A DNA stretch of 64,000 bases, taken from contig NZ_QUZZ01000008.1 in NCBI RefSeq assembly GCF_003545695.1, positions 62,001 through 126,000 of the forward strand, given 5' to 3'. Shown in pieces: positions 37,337 to 46,048 of this stretch (its first letter is position 1; every line of letters begins with the position of its first letter). The notes below the pieces were generated by a model, which was given only the letters and a program-made list of their open reading frames with translations, was not told where the DNA came from and made no database searches. Source of the DNA: Taibaiella helva (GTDB lineage: Bacteria; Bacteroidota; Bacteroidia; Chitinophagales; Chitinophagaceae). The position numbers and the translations under genes were made by a program.

Positions 37337-38221
37337 ATGAGCAAAGAGGAGCTGGCACACCTGGAACGGCTGATGAATTATATCGCACATCATTTTATCC
37401 GCAAGAGTACCTGGGAAGAAGTATCCAAGGCGGAATGGCTGTATATCTCATCAGAGTTCAATAAGCTGCAGCAAAAGCACAAGCACCTGCAACAGGAGGC
37501 GGCTTTTCTCGGGGATAATTATTTTTATGAGCATCTTGTCATTAAGCGGCTGAAAGCGGCCAGAGCGGGGAAAGGGCTGCAAGGTATCAGCAGCCCGAAC
37601 TTTGGTAAGATGAATACGATTGCCGTCCTGCTGGGCTACGACAGCTATATGGACTTTCTCAGCAACGCCGCAGCCAGCTTCAGTTTTCACGAGCTGAAGA
37701 TCAACATACCTTTGGGAACCATCAACAGAAGTCTGCTGGATCACCTGGTTGGCTATTGGTATTGCTACAACAGCAACCTACCCCTGAGCGGACCGGGTCA
37801 TAAGGAAGAACGGGTGCGGCGATCTGCCATGGAGATCTATAAATCGGGCGATGAATACCTGGTCGAACGCTCGGGGAAGGATAATCACCTGTACTACGGG
37901 AAGATCACAGCCTATGCCGATTATATCTTCATCATCATGAACAGCACCACCTTTATCCGGCAACGGCACTTTATCGGGCGACTCAAAGATGCAACCAGCA
38001 AGCTGAAACAAACAGGATTCAGCATAGACCAGATGAATTTCGTGAGCACCTGCGTCAGCTTTAACGGAGACCCGGTAGCCCTGAACGAATTGTTCGACCG
38101 CGTGCCTGCCAAAGCTTTTGAGAAAGTATCGGTAGACCTCGCCCTGAGCAGCCCCGAGCTGCCGCCGCATGTGCTGCAGCAGCTGAAGGATAAAGGCTTG
38201 CAGCAGATCAGCGACTATTAA
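37337..38221 (+). CDS. Hypothetical protein of two domains
   Basis: Cytosolic protein of 294 residues with no signal peptide. The N-terminal ~110 residues look helical and Lys/Gln-rich (NKLQQKHKHLQQEAAFLGDNYF, MNTIAVLLGYDSYMDFLSN). Residues ~125-260 form a mixed alpha/beta domain (LLDHLVGYWYCYNSNLPLSG, AMEIYKSGDEYLVERSGKDNHLYYGK, YIFIIMNSTTFIRQRHFIGRL). I do not recognise a family. It overlaps the stop of the convergent birA gene by four bases. Confidence 0.65.
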   Translation: MSKEELAHLERLMNYIAHHFIRKSTWEEVSKAEWLYISSEFNKLQQKHKHLQQEAAFLGDNYFYEHLVIKRLKAARAGKGLQGISSPNFGKMNTIAVLLGYDSYMDFLSNAAASFSFHELKINIPLGTINRSLLDHLVGYWYCYNSNLPLSGPGHKEERVRRSAMEIYKSGDEYLVERSGKDNHLYYGKITAYADYIFIIMNSTTFIRQRHFIGRLKDATSKLKQTGFSIDQMNFVSTCVSFNGDPVALNELFDRVPAKAFEKVSVDLALSSPELPPHVLQQLKDKGLQQISDY

Positions 38222-38985
38222 GGTGTTAACAGCCAGTCGAGGGTTCCGAAGACAAAACGTTCAATGCCTTTATGGGAAAGCAGGACCAGCTGCCCTTCAG
38301 CATCTACTTCCTGCACATAGGCGTCAAAAGACCTGCCGCTTGCCCTTTCGGTAAAACGGGTCTCCTTGCCACAGCGGAACAGCAGTTGGTTATAGCCGGC
38401 CAGCAGCGCGGGGCATTGATCAGGGCTAAGCCGCTGCAGTTGGTTGAGGATGCCCGAGCGGATGTCGGTAACGATCTCAAGCAGGTCGAACTGCTTACCA
38501 GAGGCGATTGCCAGCGAGGTGGCCAGGGTCAGCTCCGGCGCAAAAGCAGACTGGTTCACATTCAGGCCGATCCCGACTACAGCATAGGCCCAGTGCATGC
38601 CCCTGAATACGTTCTCAATCAGTATGCCGCATGTCTTTTTGTCATTAAGGTAAATGTCGTTGGGCCACTTTATGGCAACTTGCCATTGATCATAAAGTGT
38701 TTGTAAATATTTAGCAACTGTAAGGGCAACAGCCGCACTCAGCATAAACTGCCGCTCTGTAGGAATTACCGGCTTCAGTATCAGGCTCATCATCACATTC
38801 CCGGCATCATTTTCCCATTTTTTGCCCCGCTGCCCCTTTCCCTGCTCCTGGTGCGCCGCCCATACCACCTCGCCCTGCTGTGCCAATCCGTCGTCGATCC
38901 GCTGCATGGCATAATTGTTGGTACTATCTATAGTATCAAAGTAGTGAAGCCACTTGGGAAATGTATTTTGTACGTTTTGTGCCAA
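38218..38985 (-). CDS. birA: Biotin--[acetyl-CoA-carboxylase] ligase
   Basis: Biotin protein ligase of 255 residues without the N-terminal DNA-binding domain of repressor-type BirA (class I ligase). The adenylate-binding loop GKGQRGKKW (49-57) corresponds to the conserved GRGRxGR. KWPNDIY (from Lys106), the CGILIEN strand and VVGIGLNVN follow. It makes biotinyl-AMP and attaches biotin to carboxyl carrier protein. The gene is divergent from rsfS and convergent with the hypothetical gene at 37337. Confidence 0.93.
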   Translation of the reverse strand: MAQNVQNTFPKWLHYFDTIDSTNNYAMQRIDDGLAQQGEVVWAAHQEQGKGQRGKKWENDAGNVMMSLILKPVIPTERQFMLSAAVALTVAKYLQTLYDQWQVAIKWPNDIYLNDKKTCGILIENVFRGMHWAYAVVGIGLNVNQSAFAPELTLATSLAIASGKQFDLLEIVTDIRSGILNQLQRLSPDQCPALLAGYNQLLFRCGKETRFTERASGRSFDAYVQEVDAEGQLVLLSHKGIERFVFGTLDWLLTP

Positions 38986-38995
38986 AAAGATTCCT

Positions 38996-39003
38996 TAATT
39001 TTG
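38996..39003 (+). promoter_or_regulatory. -7 box of rsfS
   Basis: TAATTTTG fits TAnnTTTG exactly, 39 bases before the TTG start at 39043 and very close to the birA start on the other strand. Confidence 0.55.
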
Positions 39004-39042
39004 AACGCAATATAATTCAATAACGCATATTCGCATTAAGCA

Positions 39043-39447
39043 TTGGAGAAAATCATCAGTTCACTGAAAAACCGTACCAAGTCTGATATACGCCTCAACC
39101 GCAACAGCAGATTATTCAAAACCATCATCAAGGCCATCCAGGATAAAAAAGGGGAGCAGATCGTTTCGTTGGATCTCAGGAAGATCGATGAAGCGGTGGC
39201 CGATTTTTTTATTTTGTGTGAAGCGCAGTCGCATATCCAGATCAATGCGATAGCCGCCAATGTGGAAGAGGAAGTAAGAAAAGCCTGCGAAGAAAAGCCC
39301 TATCATATGGAATCGGGTCAGGCGTGGACCCTGGTTGACTACGTCAACATTGTGGTGCATGTTTTTCAGCGGGACGAACGTAAATTTTACGACCTGGAGG
39401 GATTGTGGCTGGATGCTGAAAAAATGGAACATCCTGCTACGGCATAA
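39043..39447 (+). CDS. rsfS: Ribosomal silencing factor RsfS
   Basis: Protein of 134 residues of the RsfS/Iojap family, which binds ribosomal protein uL14 and blocks joining of subunits under poor nutrition. The family core is clear: IVSLDLRKIDEAVADFFILC, SHIQINAIAANVEEEVRK, WTLVDYVNIVVHVFQ and FYDLEGLWLDAE near the C-terminus. The start codon is TTG at 39043. ftsH follows on the same strand after 146 bases. Confidence 0.93.
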   Translation: MEKIISSLKNRTKSDIRLNRNSRLFKTIIKAIQDKKGEQIVSLDLRKIDEAVADFFILCEAQSHIQINAIAANVEEEVRKACEEKPYHMESGQAWTLVDYVNIVVHVFQRDERKFYDLEGLWLDAEKMEHPATA

Positions 39448-39593
39448 CATTCCCCCTTCAAGACCGGCAATTTTAATTTTAGATAGCGCCCCTCCTGTTC
39501 CGGACCAGGAACAGCAGCCGGGCAGAGGAGTGCAATACCGCTTGCTGCTTCCGGCAAAAAAGAAACGGAGGCAATAAGCAAAGTTTGGAGACT

Positions 39594-41678
39594 ATGGAAG
39601 ATAATAAAAACAGACAGGGTGGTGGGTTGCCACCTGGTTATGATAATAACAACCCTAAACGGAAAGGCCCTAAATTCAACATGTACTGGATTTATGGCCT
39701 TATTGTCGTTGCCTTGCTGGGATTGAACATTTTTGGCAGCAATATCCAATCTTCAGAAAAGAAAACCTCTTTCCTGGAGTTTAAGCAGAATTACCTGGAC
39801 AAAGGCAATGTGAAGAAGGTAGTGATCGTGAACAAGGAGATTGCAGAAGTGTACCTGATCCGTCATGAAGCGCCGGCCAGCAACAACCAGCGCAACCCGA
39901 TGTTCAACAACCGCAGCGCCGATGAGCCTGATTTCAAGTTCAACATCGGATCCTACGATGTGTTCGACCGCAATTTCCAGGAAGTAATGAAGACCTATGC
40001 CGCTGAAGGCAAGCCCCAGGTACCCGTTGAGGTAGAGAACAGAGGCAGCTTCTTCCGCGACTTCCTTAGCACTGCTTTGCTGCCGCTCATCATCCTTATC
40101 GCCATGTGGGTGCTCATTTTCCGTAAAATGGGACCTGCTGGTGGTGGCGCCGGTGGCGGTATCTTCAGCATCGGCAAAAGCAAAGCGCAGCTGTTTGAAA
40201 AAGGTACCAAAGTCAATATCACCTTTAACGATGTTGCCGGGCTGGATGAAGCCAAGGTAGAAGTGATGGAGATCGTCGATTTCCTGAAGAATCCCAAAAA
40301 GTATACCACGCTCGGCGGTAAGATACCCAAAGGAGCTTTGCTGGTAGGCCCTCCCGGTACCGGTAAGACCTTGCTGGCCAAAGCCGTTGCCGGCGAGGCC
40401 CAGGTGCCTTTCTTCTCCATGTCGGGCTCCGACTTTGTGGAGATGTTCGTAGGCGTTGGCGCCAGCCGTGTACGCGACCTGTTCAAGCAGGCCAGGGACA
40501 AGGCGCCCTGTATCGTATTCATTGACGAGATCGATGCCATAGGCCGCGCCCGTGGTAAGAATGCCGTAATGAGCAACGACGAGCGGGAAAACACGCTGAA
40601 CCAGTTGCTGGTAGAGATGGACGGCTTCAGCGGCGACAGCGGTATCATTATCCTGGCCGCAACCAACCGCCCCGATGTGCTGGACAGCGCCCTGCTGCGC
40701 CCCGGCCGTTTCGACCGCCAGATCTCTATCGATGTGCCCGATGTGAACGGAAGGGAAAAGATCTTCAACGTGCACCTGCAGCCCATCAAGAAAGCTGCCG
40801 ATCTCGATATCAAAAAGCTGGCTTCCCAGACCCCCGGCTTCGCCGGCGCCGATATTGCCAATATCTGTAACGAAGCCGCGCTGATCGCTGCCCGTAAAGG
40901 TCAGAGCGAAGTGCGGATGCAGGATTTCAACGATGCCATCGACCGTGTGATCGGCGGCCTGGAGAAAAAGAACAAGATCATCTCTCCCGAAGAGAAAAAG
41001 ATCATCGCCTTCCACGAAGCCGGTCACGCCGTATGCGGCTGGTTCCTGGAGCACGCGCATCCGCTGGTAAAAGTATCGATCGTACCCCGTGGCGTTGCGG
41101 CCCTGGGTTACGCCCAGTACCTGCCTAAAGAACAGTTCCTGTATACCACCGAGCAGATGAACGATCAGTTGGTGGGCCTCTTCGGCGGCCGTGCTGCAGA
41201 AGAGCTGATCTTTGGCCGTATATCGACCGGTGCGCAGAACGACCTGGAGCGTATCACCAAAATGGCCTATTCCATGATATCCATCTATGGTATGAACGGC
41301 AAAGTAGGTAACGTTTCCTTCCACGATTCGCAGCAGGAATATTCCATGAGCAAGCCTTATTCCGAGGCAACAGCTGAGATGATCGACCGTGAAGTGCGTA
41401 CCATGATCGAGACCCAGTATGAAAGGGCTAAAGACCTGCTGCGCCAGCACATGACCGCATTGAACGACCTGGCACAGGAGCTGCTGAAGAAAGAGGTGCT
41501 GTTTAAGGACGACCTGGAAAGGTTGATCGGTAAACGTCCCTACGACGATAACCAAGCCACAGATGTGCTGCCCGCTGCCGACAGCCTGCCTGTAAGCGAA
41601 GCGTTGAAAAATAAGGAGAGCGCTTCTGCGCATTCACAGGACGGCACCGCCGCTGCAGATGCCACCGCAGACAGCTAA
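39594..41678 (+). CDS. ftsH: ATP-dependent zinc metalloprotease FtsH
   Basis: Membrane-anchored AAA+ protease of 694 residues. An N-terminal helix ([17 protein letters not shown]) and a second one near 155 ([15 protein letters not shown]) frame a periplasmic domain. The AAA domain has Walker A GPPGTGKT (252-259), Walker [11 protein letters not shown] and the second region of homology ending in LRPGRFDRQ. The zinc site HEAGH is at 474-478. It degrades membrane and regulatory proteins. The start is taken at ATG 39594 rather than TTG 39585. Confidence 0.98.
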   Translation: MEDNKNRQGGGLPPGYDNNNPKRKGPKFNMYWIYGLIVVALLGLNIFGSNIQSSEKKTSFLEFKQNYLDKGNVKKVVIVNKEIAEVYLIRHEAPASNNQRNPMFNNRSADEPDFKFNIGSYDVFDRNFQEVMKTYAAEGKPQVPVEVENRGSFFRDFLSTALLPLIILIAMWVLIFRKMGPAGGGAGGGIFSIGKSKAQLFEKGTKVNITFNDVAGLDEAKVEVMEIVDFLKNPKKYTTLGGKIPKGALLVGPPGTGKTLLAKAVAGEAQVPFFSMSGSDFVEMFVGVGASRVRDLFKQARDKAPCIVFIDEIDAIGRARGKNAVMSNDERENTLNQLLVEMDGFSGDSGIIILAATNRPDVLDSALLRPGRFDRQISIDVPDVNGREKIFNVHLQPIKKAADLDIKKLASQTPGFAGADIANICNEAALIAARKGQSEVRMQDFNDAIDRVIGGLEKKNKIISPEEKKIIAFHEAGHAVCGWFLEHAHPLVKVSIVPRGVAALGYAQYLPKEQFLYTTEQMNDQLVGLFGGRAAEELIFGRISTGAQNDLERITKMAYSMISIYGMNGKVGNVSFHDSQQEYSMSKPYSEATAEMIDREVRTMIETQYERAKDLLRQHMTALNDLAQELLKKEVLFKDDLERLIGKRPYDDNQATDVLPAADSLPVSEALKNKESASAHSQDGTAAADATADS

Positions 41679-41695
41679 TCGAAATAGAAAAAATA

Positions 41696-41731
41696 AACAA
41701 CAAAGGCCGGCATTTGCCGGCCTTTGTTGTT
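41696..41731 (+). terminator. Terminator of ftsH
   Basis: Perfect 17-bp stem AACAACAAAGGCCGGCA with TGCCGGCCTTTGTTGTT, loop of two. It marks the left edge of the AT-rich kinase-TPR region. Confidence 0.9.
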
Positions 41732-41843
41732 ATGGCTATCTCCGAAGCTGCGCCATCCCGGCCGGCCTGGGGGAGATAGCAACGATAGCTATGAATCCTT
41801 CTAGAACACGTAATCACTAGGTTGGATTGTGGAAGCATAAATA

Positions 41844-43415
41844 TTATTGTTTATCGCTATGCTCTACAAAATGATAATCGTTTGAGAAGCCTAAAATCTT
41901 CTTTCTTATAGTAATTAAGTCATTAAAGTCGTCATCAATCTCCATTTTATCTATCAAGTCAATGTAGTGATCTTTTTTAGGTGATTTGACAATGATCAGT
42001 TCTCTAGTATAGTTTAATATTGCTGAAATTCTCATGTGATCGTTCTTCAATAATTCAGCGCTTCTGATAGATTGTTCGTAAAAACTTTCGCCAATATCGA
42101 TTTGACCACTTCTAAATGCCACCAAGCCAAATGTTGCCTGAACTGTAATTTTATTTTCATCCGACAGGCTATGGAAGTCGATGTTTTTTAGGCTATTAAA
42201 ATAATGTATAGCTTCATCCATCAAATTCGAAATTACGTGGTAGTAGGTAAGATTATTGAGAAGGATAGGGTCGAAAGGATTAGCGTTCATTCCAGCTTTT
42301 AGTAAAAACAGTGCGGTTTCATTATCGTCCAAAAGCGATCCCACTATATAGGCCCCAAGCTGCACTGGTCTTTTGGAATAAGGAATATCAAGAAACCATT
42401 TAAGGCAATTATTAAAAGCTTCTTTCCAGTTACCCTTTTGGAAATGATCCAATGCAAATGCTTCAAATGGGTTAATGACATTGGTAAAACTCTGCGGATC
42501 TATTATTATACGATTGTCCTCTTTCGATAACCATTCCAATTGCGCTAAACTATTGTCATTAGGGTCAAGGGTCGCCTTTTCTATAAAAGGCTTCGCTTTC
42601 TTAAACGATCCGTCTTTTAGTTCTAGTGTAGCAAGTGTGCTTGAAAGCTCAGTCAAATCATAGGAAGAAAAGTTACCTCCGATGACAAGGCTTTTTCCTG
42701 AGTTAATTAACGTAGAAAATCTTCCCATTATAGAAGATGTCGCGATATGAGCTGATGTTAGCCAAGGGTCAGATTTAGTTCGCGGGCTTTTCTTCAAAAA
42801 GTATAAAGCTTTGTCGAATTTCTCGTTATGAATGAATAACCTTGTTGCTGATCGAAGCACAAATCTATTATCTGGTGCTAGATTTAAGGCGACAGAAATT
42901 GCTTTTTCTGCCTTTTCTTCTTGTCCTACTATCGAATGAAGCCTCGCTAATTCAACCCATACGATTGGGTTGTTAAATTCGTTATGCGCTTTAATCCTGG
43001 TTTTATGTATTAATTTTGGTAAAGTTTTTTTATCTATAAAGGCTTTGAACTCTTCTACCGTTTCAATATCCAATTCAAGTAATGATTTCTGACTATTTGA
43101 TTTCTCTTCAGCAAAAAAACTATTAGCTAGATCTAACAAACTAGCAGAAGCCTGGTCCCTATTGGCTCGAATAAATTCGACTGCATCTAATACATCCTGT
43201 GAGCTTTTTAGTCCTGAGACGTAGGCAGAGTTCACTAAATCGGCTGCATTTCCAATATTGGAATTTGTTTTCCAATCGGAGACTGCTCTCTCCAAATTAA
43301 AATTCAGAGGCTTATTGGTTGCCCTTAATGAAGAATTCAATTCACCCAACTGCCAAGTTCTTTTGAAATCTCGCCAATTTGGAATTACCCTCCTCTCATT
43401 AATTTCAAATATCAT
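41844..43415 (-). CDS. TPR-repeat protein of kinase-TPR pair
   Basis: Cytosolic protein of 523 residues, almost all helical. The N-terminus (INERRVIPNWRDFKRTWQLG) is distinctive. Helix pairs typical of TPR repeats follow, e.g. NPIVWVELARLHSIVGQEEK, AEKAISVALNLAPDNRFVLR, NEKFDKALYFLKKSP and DPILLNNLTYYHVISNLMDE. No catalytic domain is seen, so it is probably a scaffold or sensor for the kinase encoded just upstream, 8 bases away on the same strand. Base composition is clearly AT-richer than the core genes. The function is unknown; a role as regulator or effector of the kinase is an inference. Confidence 0.75.
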   Translation of the reverse strand: MIFEINERRVIPNWRDFKRTWQLGELNSSLRATNKPLNFNLERAVSDWKTNSNIGNAADLVNSAYVSGLKSSQDVLDAVEFIRANRDQASASLLDLANSFFAEEKSNSQKSLLELDIETVEEFKAFIDKKTLPKLIHKTRIKAHNEFNNPIVWVELARLHSIVGQEEKAEKAISVALNLAPDNRFVLRSATRLFIHNEKFDKALYFLKKSPRTKSDPWLTSAHIATSSIMGRFSTLINSGKSLVIGGNFSSYDLTELSSTLATLELKDGSFKKAKPFIEKATLDPNDNSLAQLEWLSKEDNRIIIDPQSFTNVINPFEAFALDHFQKGNWKEAFNNCLKWFLDIPYSKRPVQLGAYIVGSLLDDNETALFLLKAGMNANPFDPILLNNLTYYHVISNLMDEAIHYFNSLKNIDFHSLSDENKITVQATFGLVAFRSGQIDIGESFYEQSIRSAELLKNDHMRISAILNYTRELIIVKSPKKDHYIDLIDKMEIDDDFNDLITIRKKILGFSNDYHFVEHSDKQ

Positions 43416-43423
43416 TTTGTAAT

Positions 43424-44488
43424 TTAATTGTATATAAGTGTAAATTTAGCTCTTCGCATAAACAGGTCAAATGTACTTACAATGCGTTCGAAATCATATT
43501 GATTTCGAGATACGGTGGTATTCTTAGGGTGACCTCTCTTGTCTGGGTAAGGAAAACAGCAGTATTCAAGAACAGTACCAAGTTCGTCTGCAAGCTTTTT
43601 ATTTGATAGGCAAGACTTAAATTCTTTAATCCCGACATAAAAGCTATTAATAAGATAATCTTTCACATCCCAATAATCTCCTGACCATTTGTCCCATCTA
43701 AAGTCGATATTCATGTTTTTTGAAATGAGAGAAGTCATTGTTGCACCGGTAAAATAGAAAACGATCAAACTTCCAAAAAGGTATAAATCCGTAGCCTTAA
43801 CTCTTTTGTTCCAGTTCGGCTCAATATATCCGTACAAAAATTCCGGAGGAGCATAATTAATATCGCCCGTGAAACCGTTACCATCATCGTGTGGAGCGGG
43901 GATATCTCTACAAAGGGATCTTCCAAGATCACCAATTTTTGAAAGTTCTTTATTGTCGTATAATAATATATTAGATGGTTTTAGATCTTGATGGCCAATC
44001 TCGACACTGTGTAGCTGGTTAAGGCCAACGGCGACGTTATGTAGCGATTTAAGCTTCCAAACTACATCAACATCTCTGCTGAAATTGAGGTGTGAACGTA
44101 TATCTCCTTCAGCCATTTCGAATATTAGGTACGGAACATTTCCAATTATGTAACCTTCTATATTCTCTTCCCCCTCATCCAAGATCATTGAAATTTTTGA
44201 CAATCGGCTGTTTTTGCATTTTGTCAATAAGTCTTTTTCAAACTGATATGCGTTTGTTTGCTCATTCAATATTTGTACAATTGATCTTCCCGGATGCATC
44301 TGAAAAAATGATTGGAAATTTAGTGCTTTGAGAAAAGCAGTAACACCTTCTCTTTCAACAATATAACAGACGCTAAAAAAGCCACCTGTTGATCCAAGAG
44401 GTTGTTCTATTCTTTTAATGACCGTCCAGTCATTTTTTAATTTTCTTCCGACAAGGTCATATGCAGCACTTTGTTGATTTATATTCAT
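43424..44488 (-). CDS. Hanks-type protein kinase of kinase-TPR pair
   Basis: Soluble protein kinase of 354 residues with no membrane helix. Catalytic elements appear in order: Gly-rich loop LGSTGGFFSV (31-40), VTAFLKAL with Lys54, HQDLKPSNIL (His166-Gln-Asp168, Lys170, Asn173) as the HRD loop, DLG at 187-189 as the DFG motif, APPE (213-216) as the APE motif and Asp234 (KATDLYLFG). It should be catalytically active, though HQD and DLG are variants. The C-terminal ~90 residues are not assigned. It starts the two-gene operon, with a -7 box 42 bases upstream. Both genes are AT-rich and probably acquired. Confidence 0.88.
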   Translation of the reverse strand: MNINQQSAAYDLVGRKLKNDWTVIKRIEQPLGSTGGFFSVCYIVEREGVTAFLKALNFQSFFQMHPGRSIVQILNEQTNAYQFEKDLLTKCKNSRLSKISMILDEGEENIEGYIIGNVPYLIFEMAEGDIRSHLNFSRDVDVVWKLKSLHNVAVGLNQLHSVEIGHQDLKPSNILLYDNKELSKIGDLGRSLCRDIPAPHDDGNGFTGDINYAPPEFLYGYIEPNWNKRVKATDLYLFGSLIVFYFTGATMTSLISKNMNIDFRWDKWSGDYWDVKDYLINSFYVGIKEFKSCLSNKKLADELGTVLEYCCFPYPDKRGHPKNTTVSRNQYDFERIVSTFDLFMRRAKFTLIYN

Positions 44489-44529
44489 ACGTCATGGAAT
44501 TGGATTTTCAAAAAAACTATCAAGAAGAT

Positions 44530-44537
44530 CAAAGTTA
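44530..44537 (-). promoter_or_regulatory. -7 box of the kinase-TPR operon
   Basis: TAACTTTG on the minus strand fits TAnnTTTG exactly, 41 bases upstream of the kinase start. The -33 region is not clear. Confidence 0.55.
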
Positions 44538-44805
44538 CATCATGTGTTTTTTTAAATGCTTTGATTAATCCACATGTATGTTGATAAGCTATTTGCTTTT
44601 TGCTGTAATTTGAGTTGTGTCAGTCTTTGGGTTTGTCTAATGTAATCAACTTAAATCCTTTGGCATATTGTCAAAGATTATACCATGGGAGGCAAAACCT
44701 TTACAGCTTGCACGCTTGGATATATCGGCCGGAACCGCCGATTCCACATTCGGTTTTTCATAACCTGTCCTGATAAAAGCAATAGATATCCTGCGGACAA
44801 ACCAA

Positions 44806-44828
44806 ACCCCGGCGCAGAACGCCGGGGT
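44806..44828 (-). terminator. Hairpin after the DoxX pair
   Basis: 9-bp stem ACCCCGGCG with CGCCGGGGT around CAGAA; little T-run on the minus strand. It lies about 60 bases past the stop at 44891. Confidence 0.6.
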
Positions 44829-44890
44829 CTATGAGATGGTTGAACAATCGTATTATTTGCCGGCGGGTTAATGCAGGGAGGACGACAGAT

Positions 44891-45283
44891 CTATTGCTGA
44901 ACGCGCGCAGCCAGTGCTTTTTTACGCTTATGATAGAAAATATAAGAGCCGAAGATCAACCCATAACCCAGGATGATCGTGAATACCCAGGCTGATGGCG
45001 GGTCGCCTACGGCTATGCTGGAATAAACCGCGCCGGTAATATCGAAGGTAAAGCCGGCATAAGCCCACTCCTTCAGCCGCGGGAAGCCGGGTACCAGTAT
45101 CGCAATCGCACCAAGAAGCTTGGCTACACCAATGAAAGGCAAAAAATAGGCAGGATAATGCAGATGGCCGCAAACCATCTGCACCGCATCGGGCGTGCTC
45201 AAAATGTCGGGTATGGCGCCGGCGCCCATAAGTGCTGCCAGCAGCAGCGTAAAAATCCAGTAACCGATATTGATCTTTTTCAT
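44891..45283 (-). CDS. DoxX-like membrane protein
   Basis: Membrane protein of 130 residues with four helices of the DoxX-like family: IGYWIFTLLLAALMGAGAI, YFLPFIGVAKLLGAIAILV, EWAYAGFTFDITGAV and VFTIILGYGLIFGSYIFY. The motif AILVPGFPRLKEWAYAGF is shared with its neighbour at 45328, 44 bases upstream, so these are tandem paralogs in one operon. DoxX-like proteins are small quinone- or redox-linked membrane proteins of uncertain role. The start at 45283 is preferred over 45307. Confidence 0.8.
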   Translation of the reverse strand: MKKINIGYWIFTLLLAALMGAGAIPDILSTPDAVQMVCGHLHYPAYFLPFIGVAKLLGAIAILVPGFPRLKEWAYAGFTFDITGAVYSSIAVGDPPSAWVFTIILGYGLIFGSYIFYHKRKKALAARVQQ

Positions 45284-45327
45284 AGAAGAAGAATTGAAGT
45301 GATCCATGCTTTTTGAGTCAGGGATGG

Positions 45328-45708
45328 TTATGCAGCCTGTGCCAGGAGCGCTACTTTCCTGTTGAAGAAATAAACCAGCGCCAGCAATGCCAGGGCGATG
45401 ATGGGGAACACCACATTGCTTGCCTGGCCTACTGCAGCCCAGGAAAACAAGGCGCCGATGAAGTTGAAGGCAAAGCCGGCAAAGGCCCATTCGCGCAGCC
45501 TCGGAAAACCCGGTACCAGTATCGCGATCAGGCCGAGTATTTTTAGCACGCCGAAAAAGCGAAGCAGGTAAACAGGATAACCCAATTGATGAAGGGCATC
45601 GATGCCGGCCTGTTGCCGGGTAATGCCGCCAATGGCATCCATAAGCATCAGCAGGGAAAAGAGCAGGGCAAAGATCCAGTAAAGGGTTCGGACTGTTTTG
45701 GGTTTCAT
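45328..45708 (-). CDS. DoxX-like membrane protein, paralog
   Basis: Membrane protein of 126 residues, paralog of the next gene. It has the same four-helix layout and the shared segment LIAILVPGFPRLREWAFAGF. The first gene of the pair, it is divergent from a GlxA-type regulator, with a palindrome GTTGAT-TATT-ATCAAC between them, which suggests common control. Confidence 0.8.
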   Translation of the reverse strand: MKPKTVRTLYWIFALLFSLLMLMDAIGGITRQQAGIDALHQLGYPVYLLRFFGVLKILGLIAILVPGFPRLREWAFAGFAFNFIGALFSWAAVGQASNVVFPIIALALLALVYFFNRKVALLAQAA

Positions 45709-46048
45709 ATGCTTTGTTTTAGATTTGATGGGATTGTTGCCGGTATCGGGCAGGTCGCGCCGCCCGGTTTGGTGTAATATTTCTTGCTGTTAAAAATGTC
45801 TAAACAATATGCGCCAATGATTATCCGTTTATCGCTTCCGGCGGTTGTTGGCTGGCCTTCTCCGACGGCAGGCCCTGTCTTTTCCGGGCGGCTGGCAGCT
45901 GTATATCTCCGTGACAATTTCATTTTGTTTGATTAATTTCGTTGATTATTATCAACACAAAAGTACCACCAATAACCATTTAAAGAAGGGTGTCCGCACG
46001 GCAATCTCAGGCGGTGATTGCGACAGCCTTTAACCCATTTGAACCCTT
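45709..46048. other. Divergent control region of DoxX pair and GlxA-like regulator
   Basis: About 340 bases. On the minus strand TACTTTTG (45958-45965) is a perfect -7 box; on the plus strand TAATTTCG (45934-45941) is one base off. Between them is a perfect palindrome GTTGAT-TATT-ATCAAC (45941-45956), a candidate operator. Confidence 0.45.

Larger units (their letters stand above)
44489..44890. other. AT-rich intergenic region right of the kinase operon
   Basis: About 400 bases. It contains the kinase promoter at its left end. Base composition returns toward the core level from about 44690, and no gene, tRNA or clear direct repeat marks the boundary. A terminator-like hairpin of the DoxX genes lies at 44806-44828. 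Confidence 0.4.

Noticed and set aside
39753-41633. 626-codon minus-strand frame opposite ftsH
   Set aside because: Antisense shadow of ftsH, which has complete AAA and zinc protease motifs; the minus translation is Gln/His-rich and unlike any protein family.
44489-44890. tRNA or attachment site as insertion target of the kinase operon
   Set aside because: No cloverleaf-like sequence, no direct repeats and no integrase gene are visible at either edge.
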